64,000 nucleotides of DNA from Straminergon stramineum (Eukaryota > Streptophyta > Bryopsida > Hypnales > Calliergonaceae): the NCBI GenBank assembly GCA_963920665.1, contig OY987264.1:34514906-34578905 (forward strand). Direction: 5' to 3'. Of the stretch, positions 20,785 to 33,216 are shown piece by piece (the stretch's first letter is position 1; each line of letters starts with the position of its first letter). A program made the translations under genes and the position numbers. Under the pieces are notes generated by a model. It saw nothing but the letters and a program-made list of their open reading frames with translations, was not told the DNA's origin and did no database searches.

Positions 20785-23220
20785 CTAGTCAATTACATTT
20801 GGGTTGTTTTGAGAGCCACTTCCTTCACCTTCTTCGTAGGTCGATGCTTCCCCAATCCCTAGCTTTTGCTTTGCACGGGTTCGTGAAGCTGGTCCGTCTA
20901 CCTTCAAAATTGATTGCAACACGTTGGAGTCCTATAGAGCTTGGAGGGTCCTTGTTGTTTGCGGAGAATGTGCTTCCAACAAGTAGTCAAGTGCTTGACT
21001 TTGGTAATATGGTCAGTACGTAGAGTCCAGGTAAGCCATACTAGTCAAGTCTTCTAGGGAGGCACTATCATCTTGATTAGCCACCCTTTCTCCTTCTAAA
21101 TTCCAATGGTGTCGTTGCGGATGAGGACCCCACTTGAAGGTTGAGGAGGTCTTGTCCCAATATCCACCAAGGCATTGGAAGACGAATGCCCTCCTCCCTT
21201 CGTTTTGTGGCCCCTTTCCCATGAGCCTTGGTGCAACTCTGGCAATTTCATCTGGGTCTGTTTCCCAATTCAATTGCGAGCTAGCAGGTCTTTTTTCTTG
21301 ATCATGTTGTCCTTCTCGCCAACTCCAAACCAAATCTCGGCCCCACAAGGTTGTGTCAGCCGTAGTATCACGTGTGTGTTCCCAAGAAGGAGGTATGTAG
21401 GTCGTCAAGTTGAATATGGTATATAGGCGATCATGGAATGGTGCTGAACAAATCACACAACATCGTCTAATCAAGCATTGTGTGATGAGACATTGGGGGT
21501 GGTATACATGTGCACAAGATCCTAGTGCCCAACCCCCTTCGAGGCCAAATTGTTCAAGACATATGGGGCATTTGGTATGGTCCAAAACAAAAGGTGCAAG
21601 CTTGGGCCACAATAGCATTCGTTTCTTCTCTTCTATGTGGCTAGACATTTGGTTTTCGTGGTCCCAACCATTTTTGCTCCAATCTATGACCTCCTTTTTT
21701 GGCAATTCCACCATGCACATGTTATTGGGAAACATGTCCTCCAACAATGCCCATGACATCAGTCCATTCTCACGTTTAGGAGCATTTGCAACAAAGTTTC
21801 TAGAAACTTTCTCTAGCTCCTTCGCAACTTGTTGGGATCTATCCATGGAGAGAATGCAGGCGACCTTCCAATGGTAGTATGTGGTAGTCAACTCAGCCAA
21901 CTTTCTTCGAAGCATCTTATTTTCTTCTTGAAGTCCATGGTCTTTCTCCAATTGAATAATTGATGGAACCACAGGAAACGAAAGAGAGTCTTAGGTCCCA
22001 TTGAGGTCAATTGTGTCATTGGTAATATATCTTGTGACAATAGGAGGAAGTGTATTTGGAATGATGGGGGAGCGTTTAGTGCGCTTGGCAAGAGGAGAAC
22101 GCTGAAGGATATGGTTGGTAAGGTCCCCTACAACCTTGTCCACATTTTGGAGGTTCTACTCAACAAAGGCGTCATCCATATCCGACAAAGTGAAAGTGTT
22201 AGGCTCTTTCTCACAGAGGCGTTGCAGTTCTGTAGTTTGTTGAGAGATGAGTGTACTTTTTTGTTCACACTCACATTGCAATTTCCTCATTTCATTCTGT
22301 AGTGAAGAAATTTCAACATCTTTGGTCTTGAGGAGGTCCAGAGCTTTTGCCAAAGTCATAATGTCATGGCTTGAGCCCATTGTTGATGGAGAAATGGGAA
22401 CATGGTTAGTTTCTTCCATAGCCGTGTCCTCATCGGGCCCAAAGTCGAAGACGTCATTTGTGCGTTGTGTTGGCAGTGATGGGTTAGGAACTATGGTTGG
22501 AATCGATGTGGGTCCCACTCGTGTTGTTGAACGCCATACTCTAGATGGTTGCCTTGGTCGTTGTCCCGTGGATGTCGCAGGTCCTTGTACAACTTCATTT
22601 TGAACCTCATTGGGGCAAACAAATTGCTCCACGATTCATATGACCCTATGGACGCGCGTACCATCAGAGTCATCATCTTCTTCAGACTCCTCAGTGTCAA
22701 CCTCAGTGGCAAGGGTTTGCGTTTTGTATGCACTTCGAATAGGACCGAGTCCCCCCTCAGGAAAAGCTAAAACTCCTTTTGGAATGAAACCATTCTCTGG
22801 ACGAGTGACATACGTACTTCCCTTGATTGTGCTCCAATCAACTTCTTTGTTTAGAGCGACCTTAGCATATGCTCCTCTAGCAAGGAAGAAGGGGACCTCG
22901 TTTCTATCTACAAAGGCGGTTTTGTAGAGGACTTGCCACAATTCAATGCATCTTTGAAGGAATGCTGGATTCTCACAGTACTTCAAGTTGGCCTTATTGG
23001 TGTGCCGATTATAATGATGACGCCATAAAGGAAAGAACTTGCCGATGTGGCACCACTCGATGTAGTCTTCACAGGTTTGTATTATCCAAGGCTCTGGTTC
23101 TTCATTCCAACCCTTAAAAGCAAGGTGGGCTTCACTATTGAGCACGTGCAATCGCTTTCGATGAATAGTGCCTCTACGCTTGCGATGTTTGTCTTTGGCA
23201 GCCTTCCGTAATGCCCCGGC
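20785..23220 (-). pseudogene. P3: WCHI/VDW-motif protein with a C-terminal RING finger
   Basis: A single unshifted frame of about 810 codons, broken by five nonsense codons: TGA 22,636-22,638, TAG 22,156-22,158, TAA 21,991-21,993, TGA 21,013-21,015 and TAG 20,932-20,934. All could be C-to-T changes of CGA, CAG or CAA. The N-terminus is very basic (KDKHRKRR), then comes the family core (FKGW, EPEPW, EWCHIGKFFPLWRH, YAKVALNKEVDWSTIKG), an acidic region, a coiled-coil-like region, and near 21,430-21,580 a RING-type zinc finger: CPIC, 14 residues, CAHVYHPQC, then CCVIC. RING fingers usually mark E3 ubiquitin ligases. P1 and P2 have no visible RING. The start is uncertain: the frame is closed by TAG at 23,221-23,223 and I find no convincing ATG. 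A minisatellite lies about 245 bp upstream. Confidence 0.65.
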
Positions 23221-23467
23221 GGTCTATGCAGCAGCGAAGATAGGCAATGCCCTGGCATTGTTAACTCCAATGGCCATCAATGATTGTCGTGTCGAAGGCT
23301 CAAAAAACTCGTTTGGGAGTTTAGGTGGTCCACAACTAGTAAGGTAAGAAGGGTGGATGAATGTAATAAATAGTAAATAGTCAAGGTTCACGCATGTAGC
23401 CACTAAAGGATACAAGACAAGAAGCCTCAATGAAAGGTGCCCAAAAGGTCTTGGGCAAGTGGATAAA

Positions 23468-23730
23468 TAGGTGAGGCGAGCGCGGGTGAGAGTTGGTCAT
23501 GGGGCACATGCGGGTGGACGACCACTGGTTGAACCCGCGGTCTCTAGGGGGTGCACACGAATCTTGGGGAGCGACTACGGGTCTGATAGGGCGCATTCGG
23601 GTCCGAGGAGGCGACAACGGGTCCAGGAGCGCGTGCGGGTCCTGGGAGGGGCGACCTCGGGTACAAGGGCGCGTACGGGTGCCTTGGGAGGCGACTGCGG
23701 GTCTTTGGGGGCGATCACGGGTAATTGTGG
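23468..23730 (+). repeat. GCGACTGCGGGT minisatellite upstream of P3
   Basis: About ten irregular units such as GGGCGCGTACGGGTGCCTTG and GGAGGCGACTGCGGGTCTTT. G-rich on plus, hence C-rich on P3's coding strand. Confidence 0.85.
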
Positions 23731-23787
23731 GGCGTTACTTCTCTTTGGGTTCTCACTTCGTGTCTTTGCTTCACAACTTGCCACGTA

Positions 23788-23865
23788 CTCAACACCCGCA
23801 GTCGCCCACCAGCCTGAACCCAAAGTCGCCCAAACCCGAGGTCACCCACACCCGCATGCGCCTCT
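23788..23865 (+). repeat. Short inverted-polarity array beside the P3 array
   Basis: Five units of ACCCGCAGTCGCCC type, C-rich on plus, the opposite polarity to the array at 23,468-23,730. The pair is therefore head to head. A rightward 85-codon open frame begins about 100 bp further on, at 23,972. Confidence 0.8.
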
Positions 23866-23971
23866 TTAGGATGCTACGTGGAAGACACGTGTCTGCCACA
23901 TGGCATCCAGGTGGCCTCACGAGCAGGGTGAAATTTTTTTTAAAAGTCAAAGGTAAGTTTGACTCTATTAG

Positions 23972-24229
23972 ATGGACAAGAGGGTCTACTTAACGTGTTG
24001 GACGTTGTATTCGTTGAGTTGTCGAACTGTCCGCCGGAACAACTATGACCTTTCCCATGAAGTGATCGATCATATCATCTTCAAGGATCATGAGATGAAT
24101 GATTTCGTAGTAACCCGTTCCATCCTCCATTTTGCTAATCCATCACGCCACTTGAAATTAATCCTCGTTCAATGTTGTATTTCAATTTCAATTTTTCTTT
24201 TCCTACTAATGGTTATGGGATTTTATTAA
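23972..24229 (+). pseudogene. Short ORF downstream of the inverted array, possible gene remnant
   Basis: An 85-codon frame with ordinary amino-acid composition (DKRVYLTCWTLYSL, then NNYDLSHEVIDHIIFKDHE) that begins with ATG where a gene would be expected if the 23,788-23,865 array marks a rightward promoter. It runs into AT-rich intergenic sequence. I do not recognise it and find no homologue in the window. It may be the 5' stub of a deleted gene or chance. Confidence 0.25.
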
Positions 24230-27200
24230 TTTTGGTTGTATTTAAAACAATTCCTAATTAATTAGAAATTATTTCAATACCTCAAAACCTTTTAAATCTG
24301 TTGAATCAAATCAAATCTAATAAATCCTAATTATTTTGTAATTTCATAATCATCCAAAAGATATTAGTTGACGTTTTGTCTTTATCTATTTGTCTTATTA
24401 AGCCTAATAAAACAAAACCTAACCAAAGCCTAGCCTTCTAATTCCTAAAAGAATCCTAATTAATGACTAACCAATAACTTAATGAATAGTAATTAGAATA
24501 AAATAAGATTCAAAAGATTCTTACCTCATTAATTATCTAGATTCCTTCTCTTCGTCTCTCTCCTACTCCTTACTTCCCTTACTTCTTCTCTTCTCTTGGT
24601 TATGTCAATTCATTGATCTTTGTTTTGCAAGCTTGTTGTGGTTTTGGAAGGGATGGAGATTTAAAGCAAATTCAAGTGGACTTCCAACTTATTTGTAGAA
24701 GTATTAATGACTACTTTAGTTTAAGAACTTGTGAGATTTTTGAAACTTCAATGCACTACAAATTGGAATTTGAACTCTTACCTTTAGTCTTCAACTCCCT
24801 AGCTCAGCTCCCTCATTCAATCCCCTAGCTCAGCTCCTTTGCTCAGTTGCCTGACTGAGCCCCCCCTGTTTCAGTTCCCAGGCTTAGTTGTTGGGAGACT
24901 ACTACATTGCGAGGCGCGGTTGGCCGACAGCCCATCTGGTTCCGTCTAGTTAGTTTCCATCCTGCTTTGGTTCATCTGGTTGGGTCCTCGTCCTGCTTTG
25001 GTTTCGTCCAGTTGGGTCCTCGTCTTGCTCTAGTATTGATCCTTGCTGGTCAGTCCAATTTGTTGGGTTATAATTTAAGTTGAACTGGTTATCCGATTAA
25101 GTTCCTTGGTTCTGGCATTTTATATTGGTTACTGGTTCACAACTCCGCTATGCTAATTTTCACTAATCTAATTAACGGACTTTTGACTAATCTAATTTTC
25201 AAGACTTAATTAATTCTCTAACTAAAACTAATCAATTTGGGGGGTTTGGGGAACTTCTTAAATTCTAAACTAACAATCTAATTTTGGGGGGATTTTTGGG
25301 AAAAAGTTAAAACTAAACAACTAAGTATTCTAAGCTAATTAAAAATCTCTTTCTAGGATAATTTTAATGACTCTAACTAAAGGGAAACTAATCTAAATTT
25401 TGGTTTTCTCTAACTACTACTAAGGATTTTATCAAGAGTTCAAACTAAGAAATTTTGACTACTTTTCTCTAATTTTTCTCACTAAATCAAATGTTCCTAA
25501 TTAGTACACCTGCAAAGTATTTTTCCAAGCATGCAAATAAGGAAATTTTCCCAAGTATCAATTTCAAATCTTTCAAAGTCAAAGCTTTGTTGTGCGGGGG
25601 CAACCCCAAATATACACGGTGTCAATGATCAAATTTTAGTATTTTGAAAGTCAATCTTTAAAGGAGGTACACATGACAGTGTTTAAACTGAACATTAAAG
25701 ATTAATTCTTTTAAAATTTCAAAGTATCCAAGTTTAATCACTAAAGGAGGTACGCATGACAACGTTTAAACCGAACTTTAGCAATTAAAATCCCAATCTT
25801 CGTTATACAACGAATTTTGGGCAGGGGTTGGTTTAATAAACTTTTGGCAAAGTCAAGCTTCATCGCCTTAAGTATATTAATACGAGATTCTGTTGTAATG
25901 AGCACAATTTGTTAGTATTCAAGAAATCTTAAACGAAATTAGAGTTTGGAGGTCTATCCCTTCCAAAACTCTCACAATTCAAAGAAAATGGAAGCTTAGC
26001 CCCGAGAACTTAAAGAAATCAAATAGAAATCACTTTGAAGGGACCCTCTCGTCCTTCAAAGTGTGCAAATCAAGACTTAGAATGAAAATCAGGTCGGATC
26101 TCGACTTGGATCAGTGCTCCGACCACGCCGATAGCACAAAAGCAAAGGTTAGATATAAGAATGAAGGTACCGACAACCTCGAGGGAAGGGCCTTTTATAC
26201 TTGTTCCAAGCGCCTCTCCGGTAAGTTGTTGGTGGAAAAACATTTACTTTTGATCCTGAGATATTTCCTAAACTACCCTATCGTAATTCCAAAATAATCT
26301 TTGTTTAATGGAGGAATTCTCTAGAACCCTCTCCATTTAGCTAATAAATCTTGGCTAAATCAAATCCAAGATCTTTTCCCAAAGATCTTTTGAAAATAAC
26401 CCTAATTAACCTAGATATTTTGCTAATTAACCCAAAGTATTTTTAAATTGTCTTTCTTGAAACAAAAGATGGATTGTTACGTATGAAAAGAGGTCTTACC
26501 CAAATCCAATCTTCAATTTTCCAAAAGATATTTGTGAAATTAACTTTGAATTACCACTAATTACTCTAAAAAAGTCAAATCTACTACTGGACCCTTCCTA
26601 ACTTCTAGGGAACAACTCCAAATTGAAAAACAATTGTGCCATTGTGTTTAGAAGACCCAAATTAGCCTAAGGGACCCCCTACCCCTTTCTTCCCAGCCCT
26701 TCGTAAGTATAAAATCAACTTACGGTAACTCCAAAGAAAGGTGAAAACTCTAACTTTTGGAATTTGTTTCTTTTGAGGAAACTATCTATCTAGGGTTACT
26801 TAGAAGGTTTGTGGGAGTAAGAAAAGACCCCTCATTCACGTCATTTGGACACTTCCATCTCCTAGTACGCCAGTCAATCTGCCGTAAAGTCGTAAATTCT
26901 TCAAAAGTCCAATGTCATTGCCAATTCTGGTACCTAGGAATGTTAGAATGTCTTCAAACTTTGTGGAATGCTTTATTAGCACACAACACACTATCCTAAT
27001 TTTTAGTGGGATTTTACCACAATATGGGTAATTCCTAGGAATTTACGACTATGTTCAAAGGTAGTTGACTTCCCATGGAGTCATTGTAATTGTTTTGGAA
27101 AAATCCGAAACTTTTTGGGTAGCTTCAAAGAAATTCCCAAAACTAAAGTGCAACATTACATTTCACTTTGCACTATTCATAGGGAAGCTAAAATTAGCAA

Positions 27201-27774
27201 TTCCCTTTTAATTTCCGCCCGAAGGGGAAATTATTCTTGTATCGGGGAATCTTGGAACAACCGGCTCCAATGTTGGCTCTTGGCATGCTTTTAGAGTAAA
27301 AGCACCTTTCTTCATACTTCGGTCACTTTCCCATCACTTTATTTGTAGATTGGATAGTTCTTCTATAAGTTACTTGCAAATAAGAATTTACCAATTCAAA
27401 TTCTTTACGAATTGGATGGTGGCCTATACTAGACTCTCTAGACCTAAAATGGACTTAGCCAGCTTGTCACATGCAATTGTAAGACCTAGTTTAACATGGA
27501 CAACTACTAGGACTGACTAACACCCAAATCCTTAATTCTCTCTAAAATACTTCATCGACCTTTCAGACTCTCAACTAGGCATTAGAAGTATGAAATTTGA
27601 GTATTTTATATACTCTACACTTCTAGGATGACCCCTCACTGTATTGGTAGGGACTTCTACCAAATACCACTCAAACACTCTTTTTATGCATTCTTGCATA
27701 TAATTACGCTAAAATACTGACTAAAACGAAAAAAAGAAAACCCTGAGTTCCAAGTGCCAACTTGAGGGCTCATA
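24230..27774. other. AT-rich intergenic, about 3.5 kb
   Basis: No gene seen. AT-rich, with a direct repeat of about 80-bp spacing (TAAAGGAGGTACACATGACA at about 25,659 and TAAAGGAGGTACGCATGACA at about 25,743, each followed by a GTTTAAAC-like block) and a GTTGGGTCCTCGTC-type duplication near 24,980-25,020. In texture it matches 2.1-3.1 kb; both stretches adjoin a ~360-bp repeat dimer, so they may be parts of one old element type. Confidence 0.5.
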
Positions 27775-28440
27775 GATTCTCAAAAAATTTGGACGTCGCA
27801 GTGGGCTCATGGTGCGCGGGCACAGGGGGCTGTGGCAGAGGTGTTGGCCTCGCAGTCCCCTCGCCGGGCTGTGTCTATGTGTCCCAATTACAGTAATATA
27901 ATGCAGGTCACCTTGTCGCTGTGGGTGAGGTCTAGCCTTCGGGCCGCCTAGGGATCTCCTTGCCTTTGAATTCTAGTTTCAACTGTCACCTATATTGTTT
28001 GAGATTCAATGCAAAAAATTATTTGGGGTCCCATTTTTGGGGGGTGGAGCAGCCATATCCAAAGGATTAGTCAGATCCGACTTGATTCTAGCAGGTGCGA
28101 GCTCCACCCCCAAAAAACGGGACCTTGTGGATTCTCAAAAAATTTGGACACCGTCGTGGGCTTACGGTGTGCAGGCATAGGGGCCGTGGCGAAGGTGTTG
28201 GCCTCATGGTACCCTCGCCGGGCCGTGTCTATGTGTCCCCAATTACAATGATATAATGCGGGTCACCTTGCCGCTGTGGGCGAGGTCTAGCCTTCGGGCC
28301 CCCTAGGGATCCCCTTGCCTTTGAATTCTAGTTTCAACTATCGCCCTCATTGTCTGAGATTCAATGAAAATTGTTTGGGGTCCTATTTTTGGAGGGTGGA
28401 GTAGACACACCCAAAGGATGAGTCGGATCCGACCTCTTGG
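27775..28440 (+). repeat. ~360-bp repeat, second dimer
   Basis: The same unit as at 1,400-2,120: GATTCTCAAAAAATTTGG at about 27,776 and 28,131 (period about 355 bp). Its inverted-repeat arms are present (GGGGGGTGGAGC about 28,040; GCTCCACCCCC about 28,100). The second unit ends with GTCGGATCCGAC near 28,423. Confidence 0.75.
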
Positions 28441-28510
28441 TAGTTCAACGCATCTTTCATAATTTTGGTTTTAGGTTCTTGAAGGACCTAGCAGATTACC
28501 GTGAGCCCTA

Positions 28511-31500
28511 TTGCAGTCAATGACGCCTCGCACACAAGAAGACGCTGGAGAGCAATCCGAGCCCAAAACTTCTGCGGATGAAGACATCAATGTATCAAGT
28601 GACTCCGAAGACGAAGGGGGCAAGGAGGAGGACTTGGTAAGGGCTCAAAATATTAGAAATGGTGCTTCTCTTCCACCTAGGGCTTCTCAAGACTCGATGC
28701 TCAGTCGGAATACCAATTGGCCGGGTCACCTGATTGCAGGATACACTCGCAAACGCATGCGGCCGGAGTTTTCCTGTGAGAGTTCTGATACTGAATATAG
28801 CTCAGAGCCACAGACGTCTATGTCCATCGTTAGTCCCTTGTTTGAGGAATGTGATTGTATCGATAGGGTGGGTAGGCATGGAGAGGTCATCATTTTTCTG
28901 AGCTCGAATTCAGATAGTGATGTTGAGATTCTTGAGGGTTGACTGGACTTGATGTCATTTATAGTTTCAAAGTATGGTGTATGCTAGGTGTGACCTTAGA
29001 AGAAACCATATTTTGAACATCTTCAGAAATTTTATTACAAGCGATGTTTCAATTGGTCATACAAGTGATGCGTTGGGTCCATTGCCGTGGAGTTTGTCCT
29101 TGGTATATCTCATGTACATTTATTCCTATCCATGCCTATTTGGTCATCCTCTTTTGTGGTTGCCTTGGCAGATGGATGTCTCGCCTCTGAATGTAACTCA
29201 AGATGATAGAATTGTAGAAACACCAGGGACCAATGACACTACTCAACCGGAAATCGGAGTAGAGGAAGAAGGACATCCAATGGAGGAGAATATGCTAGAC
29301 GAAGAGGAGAAAGACTTGTTGGAGGATGACCTACGGAGGCTGCAAAAAGTAGACTCCGTCTCCACCATCAATGCGTTGAGGATGAAGCCGGAAAACTTGT
29401 TCTGATTTCCGATTCCTCTTTGCTGGCTTGTCTCTATGCCAATGGTGCGGCCGACTCTCTCATGTGACATGCAATTTCTTGAGCAAGAGTTTGCATGTGG
29501 ATACCGTGATGGGGCAACAGTCTTCTACGTTTCCACCACGAATGAGGCGGGCGAGACATCACAGTTCACGATGCAAGAGATGGATGAATGGGACCCTCTC
29601 TGGAAGGAAAAGAATGCTACATTCGAGGAGTAGGTGGACTCATAGCCTGCACTGAAATTCCTCAAGAACTTAAAGTTCTTCGTGTGCGACGGAAACCATC
29701 GATGCTTGGCCTAGATGAATGTCATCTCCAGAATATATTCCACAAATCTTGATTGGCACTTTGCAATGGACAGCATTGTTTTGGACACCAAAGGCAAAAT
29801 TGAGATTGTCATGCAGGTCATGTATGACATCAACAAGTGAAGTCACTATTCCCACTATCATTTCATTCTCAGTTTTATACCTGAATCTCATGTTCCGGTA
29901 AACTTGCAAAATGATGTACTCAAAGCGTGAAGTTCTGACTACTATGCAAATCTACAGAGGACTCCCACATGAAGACGAACTTCGTACATACTCTGTACCG
30001 GGTGCAAAAGTATGGCTTGCTACTGATGGAAAGGTTCAATGACATACTCAGGCCATCGGAGAAGAAAAAATGTGTGGCAATGCCATCGAGGAAGACATGG
30101 TACACCATGCTGGTTGAGGTCTTCACCTCATTCGTCTTCAGGGTGAGATAGACATTCACTATATACGTGAAGTACTCAATTGGAATCTTCTTTGGTGTTC
30201 TTGTGCTTCTTGCCCGTCCAATTTCCTCACAATATTCTCTTGGGACTCTACAGCAAGAGATTGCACAGGCAGCAAATGCGGCGCTTCGAAGATACCACGA
30301 GACAACACCAACTGATGAAAAGAGTGCTGAAGGAGCAGCTCATGCCATGAGGGTAGGGGCCAAGGACAAAAACATGAAGTAGTATGTGAAAATGATCAGG
30401 TTCTTGACAGTGGCCAATCCTGCTCATGGGGCGGGCTTCCTTGAAGGGGTGAGTCCTCATGTTCATGAAATCATGCCAATAAAGTATCTAGGTTCGGATT
30501 TGCCTGTATAAACATGACTCAATTCATTCGTGGTAATGCAGGTGGAGAGGCATTGGAGCTCCAACGAGGTGCCAAAGATGACACTCGAAAAATTGCAAAT
30601 GGTGGCCATGTGCAACACCATGGCAAAGCACAAGGTGAAGTTCTTGCAGTGGTGGAACTCCTCCATCCCATCTCGTGATGCGAGGAAGTTCCCAGCCAGG
30701 TTAGTCTCCGAAACACACCTTGGCCCTTTCTTGAACAAGTGTGTCTGGTTTGCGGAGGTAAGTGCCTCAGCCGACTTCATTTGTTGATTTCCACGGTTTT
30801 GTTATGACAATCGATTATAACATATGTCAATTTGTAATGTCCCTTTATTCTTCATGGTGGACTGAAACTAATTATTGGGATCAATTCGTGCAGCTCGAAG
30901 ATGCTGCAGTTGAGTACTTCAAGGCGGTCGTCAAACAAGACAACATCAAGATCGACATGAAGGTCTCGCTCCAACCGGAAACCTTGCAAGAGTACATCGA
31001 GGGATGGAGGAGGAAGATCTGGGACCAAGGATTCCATCCTTACTTGAAAGGAGGAAATTATTTCAAGAAGGGGGATTCCTTTACAAATTCTGAGGGGTCC
31101 AACTTGGTGGTTAGGAGGGTTCTCTACTGGTATGTTTCTAGACCTATCATATTGGAATCCGTTTGGCAACAACTCATTTCTTCAAATTCTGATGTGTGCA
31201 TGCTAAAACCCTTGAGAACAAACCCTTCTATTACATTGAATGTGATGGAATGTAGATGGTTGTGAAACACAATTGCATGTGTTAAGCTTGTAGACATTGT
31301 TGTAGTCATGTCTCTAATTGCCTAGAATGATTGATTCTTCTTTCCATAGCTATTTCAAGTATGAGCTCGAAGCGAAGGGTGCTATCGAAAGGAAAGACTT
31401 GCCTCCCTTCCTAGTGTCATAGTTGGACCGTAGCTCAGGGGACTGCATGTTCTCAGCAAACCAACTACGCACTTTTACCAGAGCTCACCTCAGTAGAGGA

Positions 31501-33216
31501 GCATGGTACTTGGACTATGCATCGGCATTCACTCATCCGTCCGAGGTGCAACTGCGAGCATCGTTGGATGGCAAAGGGGCCATAGACTTGAATGTGGACG
31601 AGTTTGCAGGAATAATAGACAAGCAAAAGAGGAAGGCCAGTGCGAGGAAGGAAGCCAATGACCGAAAAAAGGAGGCCTGTTTTCAAGTCCTTTTCACCGC
31701 CAAGGAGAAGAAGGAAGCAGAGAGACTTGCCAAGATGGCGAAGAAGGAGAAGGAGAAGGAGATGGAGAAAGAAGAAAAGGCCAAGGCCAAAGGGAAGAAG
31801 AAGGCCTCGAGTGATGGCCAAGTTCCAACATCCTCCACGGTGGATCAAGGCTCCGAGCTACAAGTCGGATCGCAAAGTGGAGTGAAGAGGAAGGCCACCC
31901 TCTCACAACTCAAGGAGGAGGTCATCACTCATGTGACAAAGGCAATCGTTCTCAGTGACGACGAGTTGGACACGTCTAAAAATCTCATTCTGAACATCTC
32001 CATTGACGACCTTGTGGATGACATGGAGTCCAAGACAAAGACATGGTACAAAGAAGTTGTGGACTTCTTAAACAAGGTATGCATGTCTCTTGGGATCTGA
32101 AAATACGGTCCTAAGTTCTCATTCAAATGGTTGTACTTTGAGTTCATTTACCGTCATTATAGGTTGCACTATTCCTTTGCAGGTGTCGGCGGGGAACCCA
32201 TCCATGTTCCATGGTGTCCCTAAAGCTAGGCCAAGGGTGGATGTCATATTCTTTGACTGCCTGGAGAACTTGCCTGTGCCTAGGTTGTCTTCTCTACCTC
32301 ATGAGGTGTCGGATTGGAATGAGGACGTGGGAGATGAAGCTTTGCAGTTAGCGTTCAGCTTTGCTTCCAATCATCTCTAAGACCACAGCTGCATCATAGT
32401 CTTCCATTCGTGGAGTGCCAAAGTAAAGTTGGATATTATAGGGTTGTGTGAAACATATGACATGGTCAAGAAGAAGGAGTGGATGGGGATGAACTGCATG
32501 CACTTGACCTCGGCCATTGACAAAACCAAGATGGTAAACTCCTTTCCATTTCTACAATTCCAAATGGCAATTTCACATGCATTACTTTCATCACATTGCT
32601 CATGATTCTACACCTATTTTGGATGATTGTGCAGACACAGAAATTTAAAATCACCTTGGTGGTGAAGGACTTGGGCACGAAAGGGAAATCCAATTTCTCT
32701 TTGAAGCGCACTACCACAATGGTGAAGGCTCATGTCGACATCGCACGTGATGACATGGTGATGAACTACACCCATCCAGATGACATAACCATGGATGACA
32801 GGAAGCCTTGGTGCGGGGCTCGCGAAAAAGATCCACGGTTCTTTCAAATCCTCCTTGAAGCTACCAGCGTCCTAGGAGATTTGATTCTTGACTGCACCGC
32901 ATCCATAGGTCAATATTCAATTATACTACTCTACCTCCCAATTGTAACCAAAGTACAATTTTAGTCTCTCATAATATATTTTTAAATTTCCATGCCTACA
33001 GGTGCATCCATTGTCGCTTGTCATGGCACGGGCCGCCACATTGTGGCCTTGGAGGAGAACAAGGATATCTTCAAGGCCATCTTCAAACCCATGTGGAAGT
33101 CCACTACGGCCAAGGAAGTGACGCCACAGCCTCCAACATTTGCAATTTCACAGGATCCCGATGCCATGCCCATGGTGCCTCACAAATTCATTCGGAAGGG
33201 AAAATTGAGTAAGTAA
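28511..33216 (+). pseudogene. Copy A: ParB-like / DNA-methyltransferase-like multi-exon gene
   Basis: Reconstructed from homology to copies B and C and from GT-AG sites. Exons are about 28,511-28,940 (link uncertain), 29,172-29,839, 29,957-30,142, 30,253-30,448, 30,541-30,761, 30,894-31,130, 31,349-32,075, 32,182-32,532, 32,635-32,908 and 33,001-33,214. Exon 2 carries MVRPTLSCD and FFVCDGNHR, resembling a ParB/sulfiredoxin-like domain. Exon 7 is K/E-rich and probably coiled coil. Exons 8-10 resemble a permuted amino-methyltransferase: VDVIFFDCLENL in the place of motif IV, then FFQILLEATSVLGDLILDC, TASIG and ACHGTGRHIVALE, like the motif-I strand and loop. In-frame stops include TGA 29,403, TAG 29,712 (Trp in copy C), TAG near 30,380, TAG near 31,421 and TAA 32,378 (Gln in copy B). 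Decayed, and not expressible as one protein. Confidence 0.6.
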
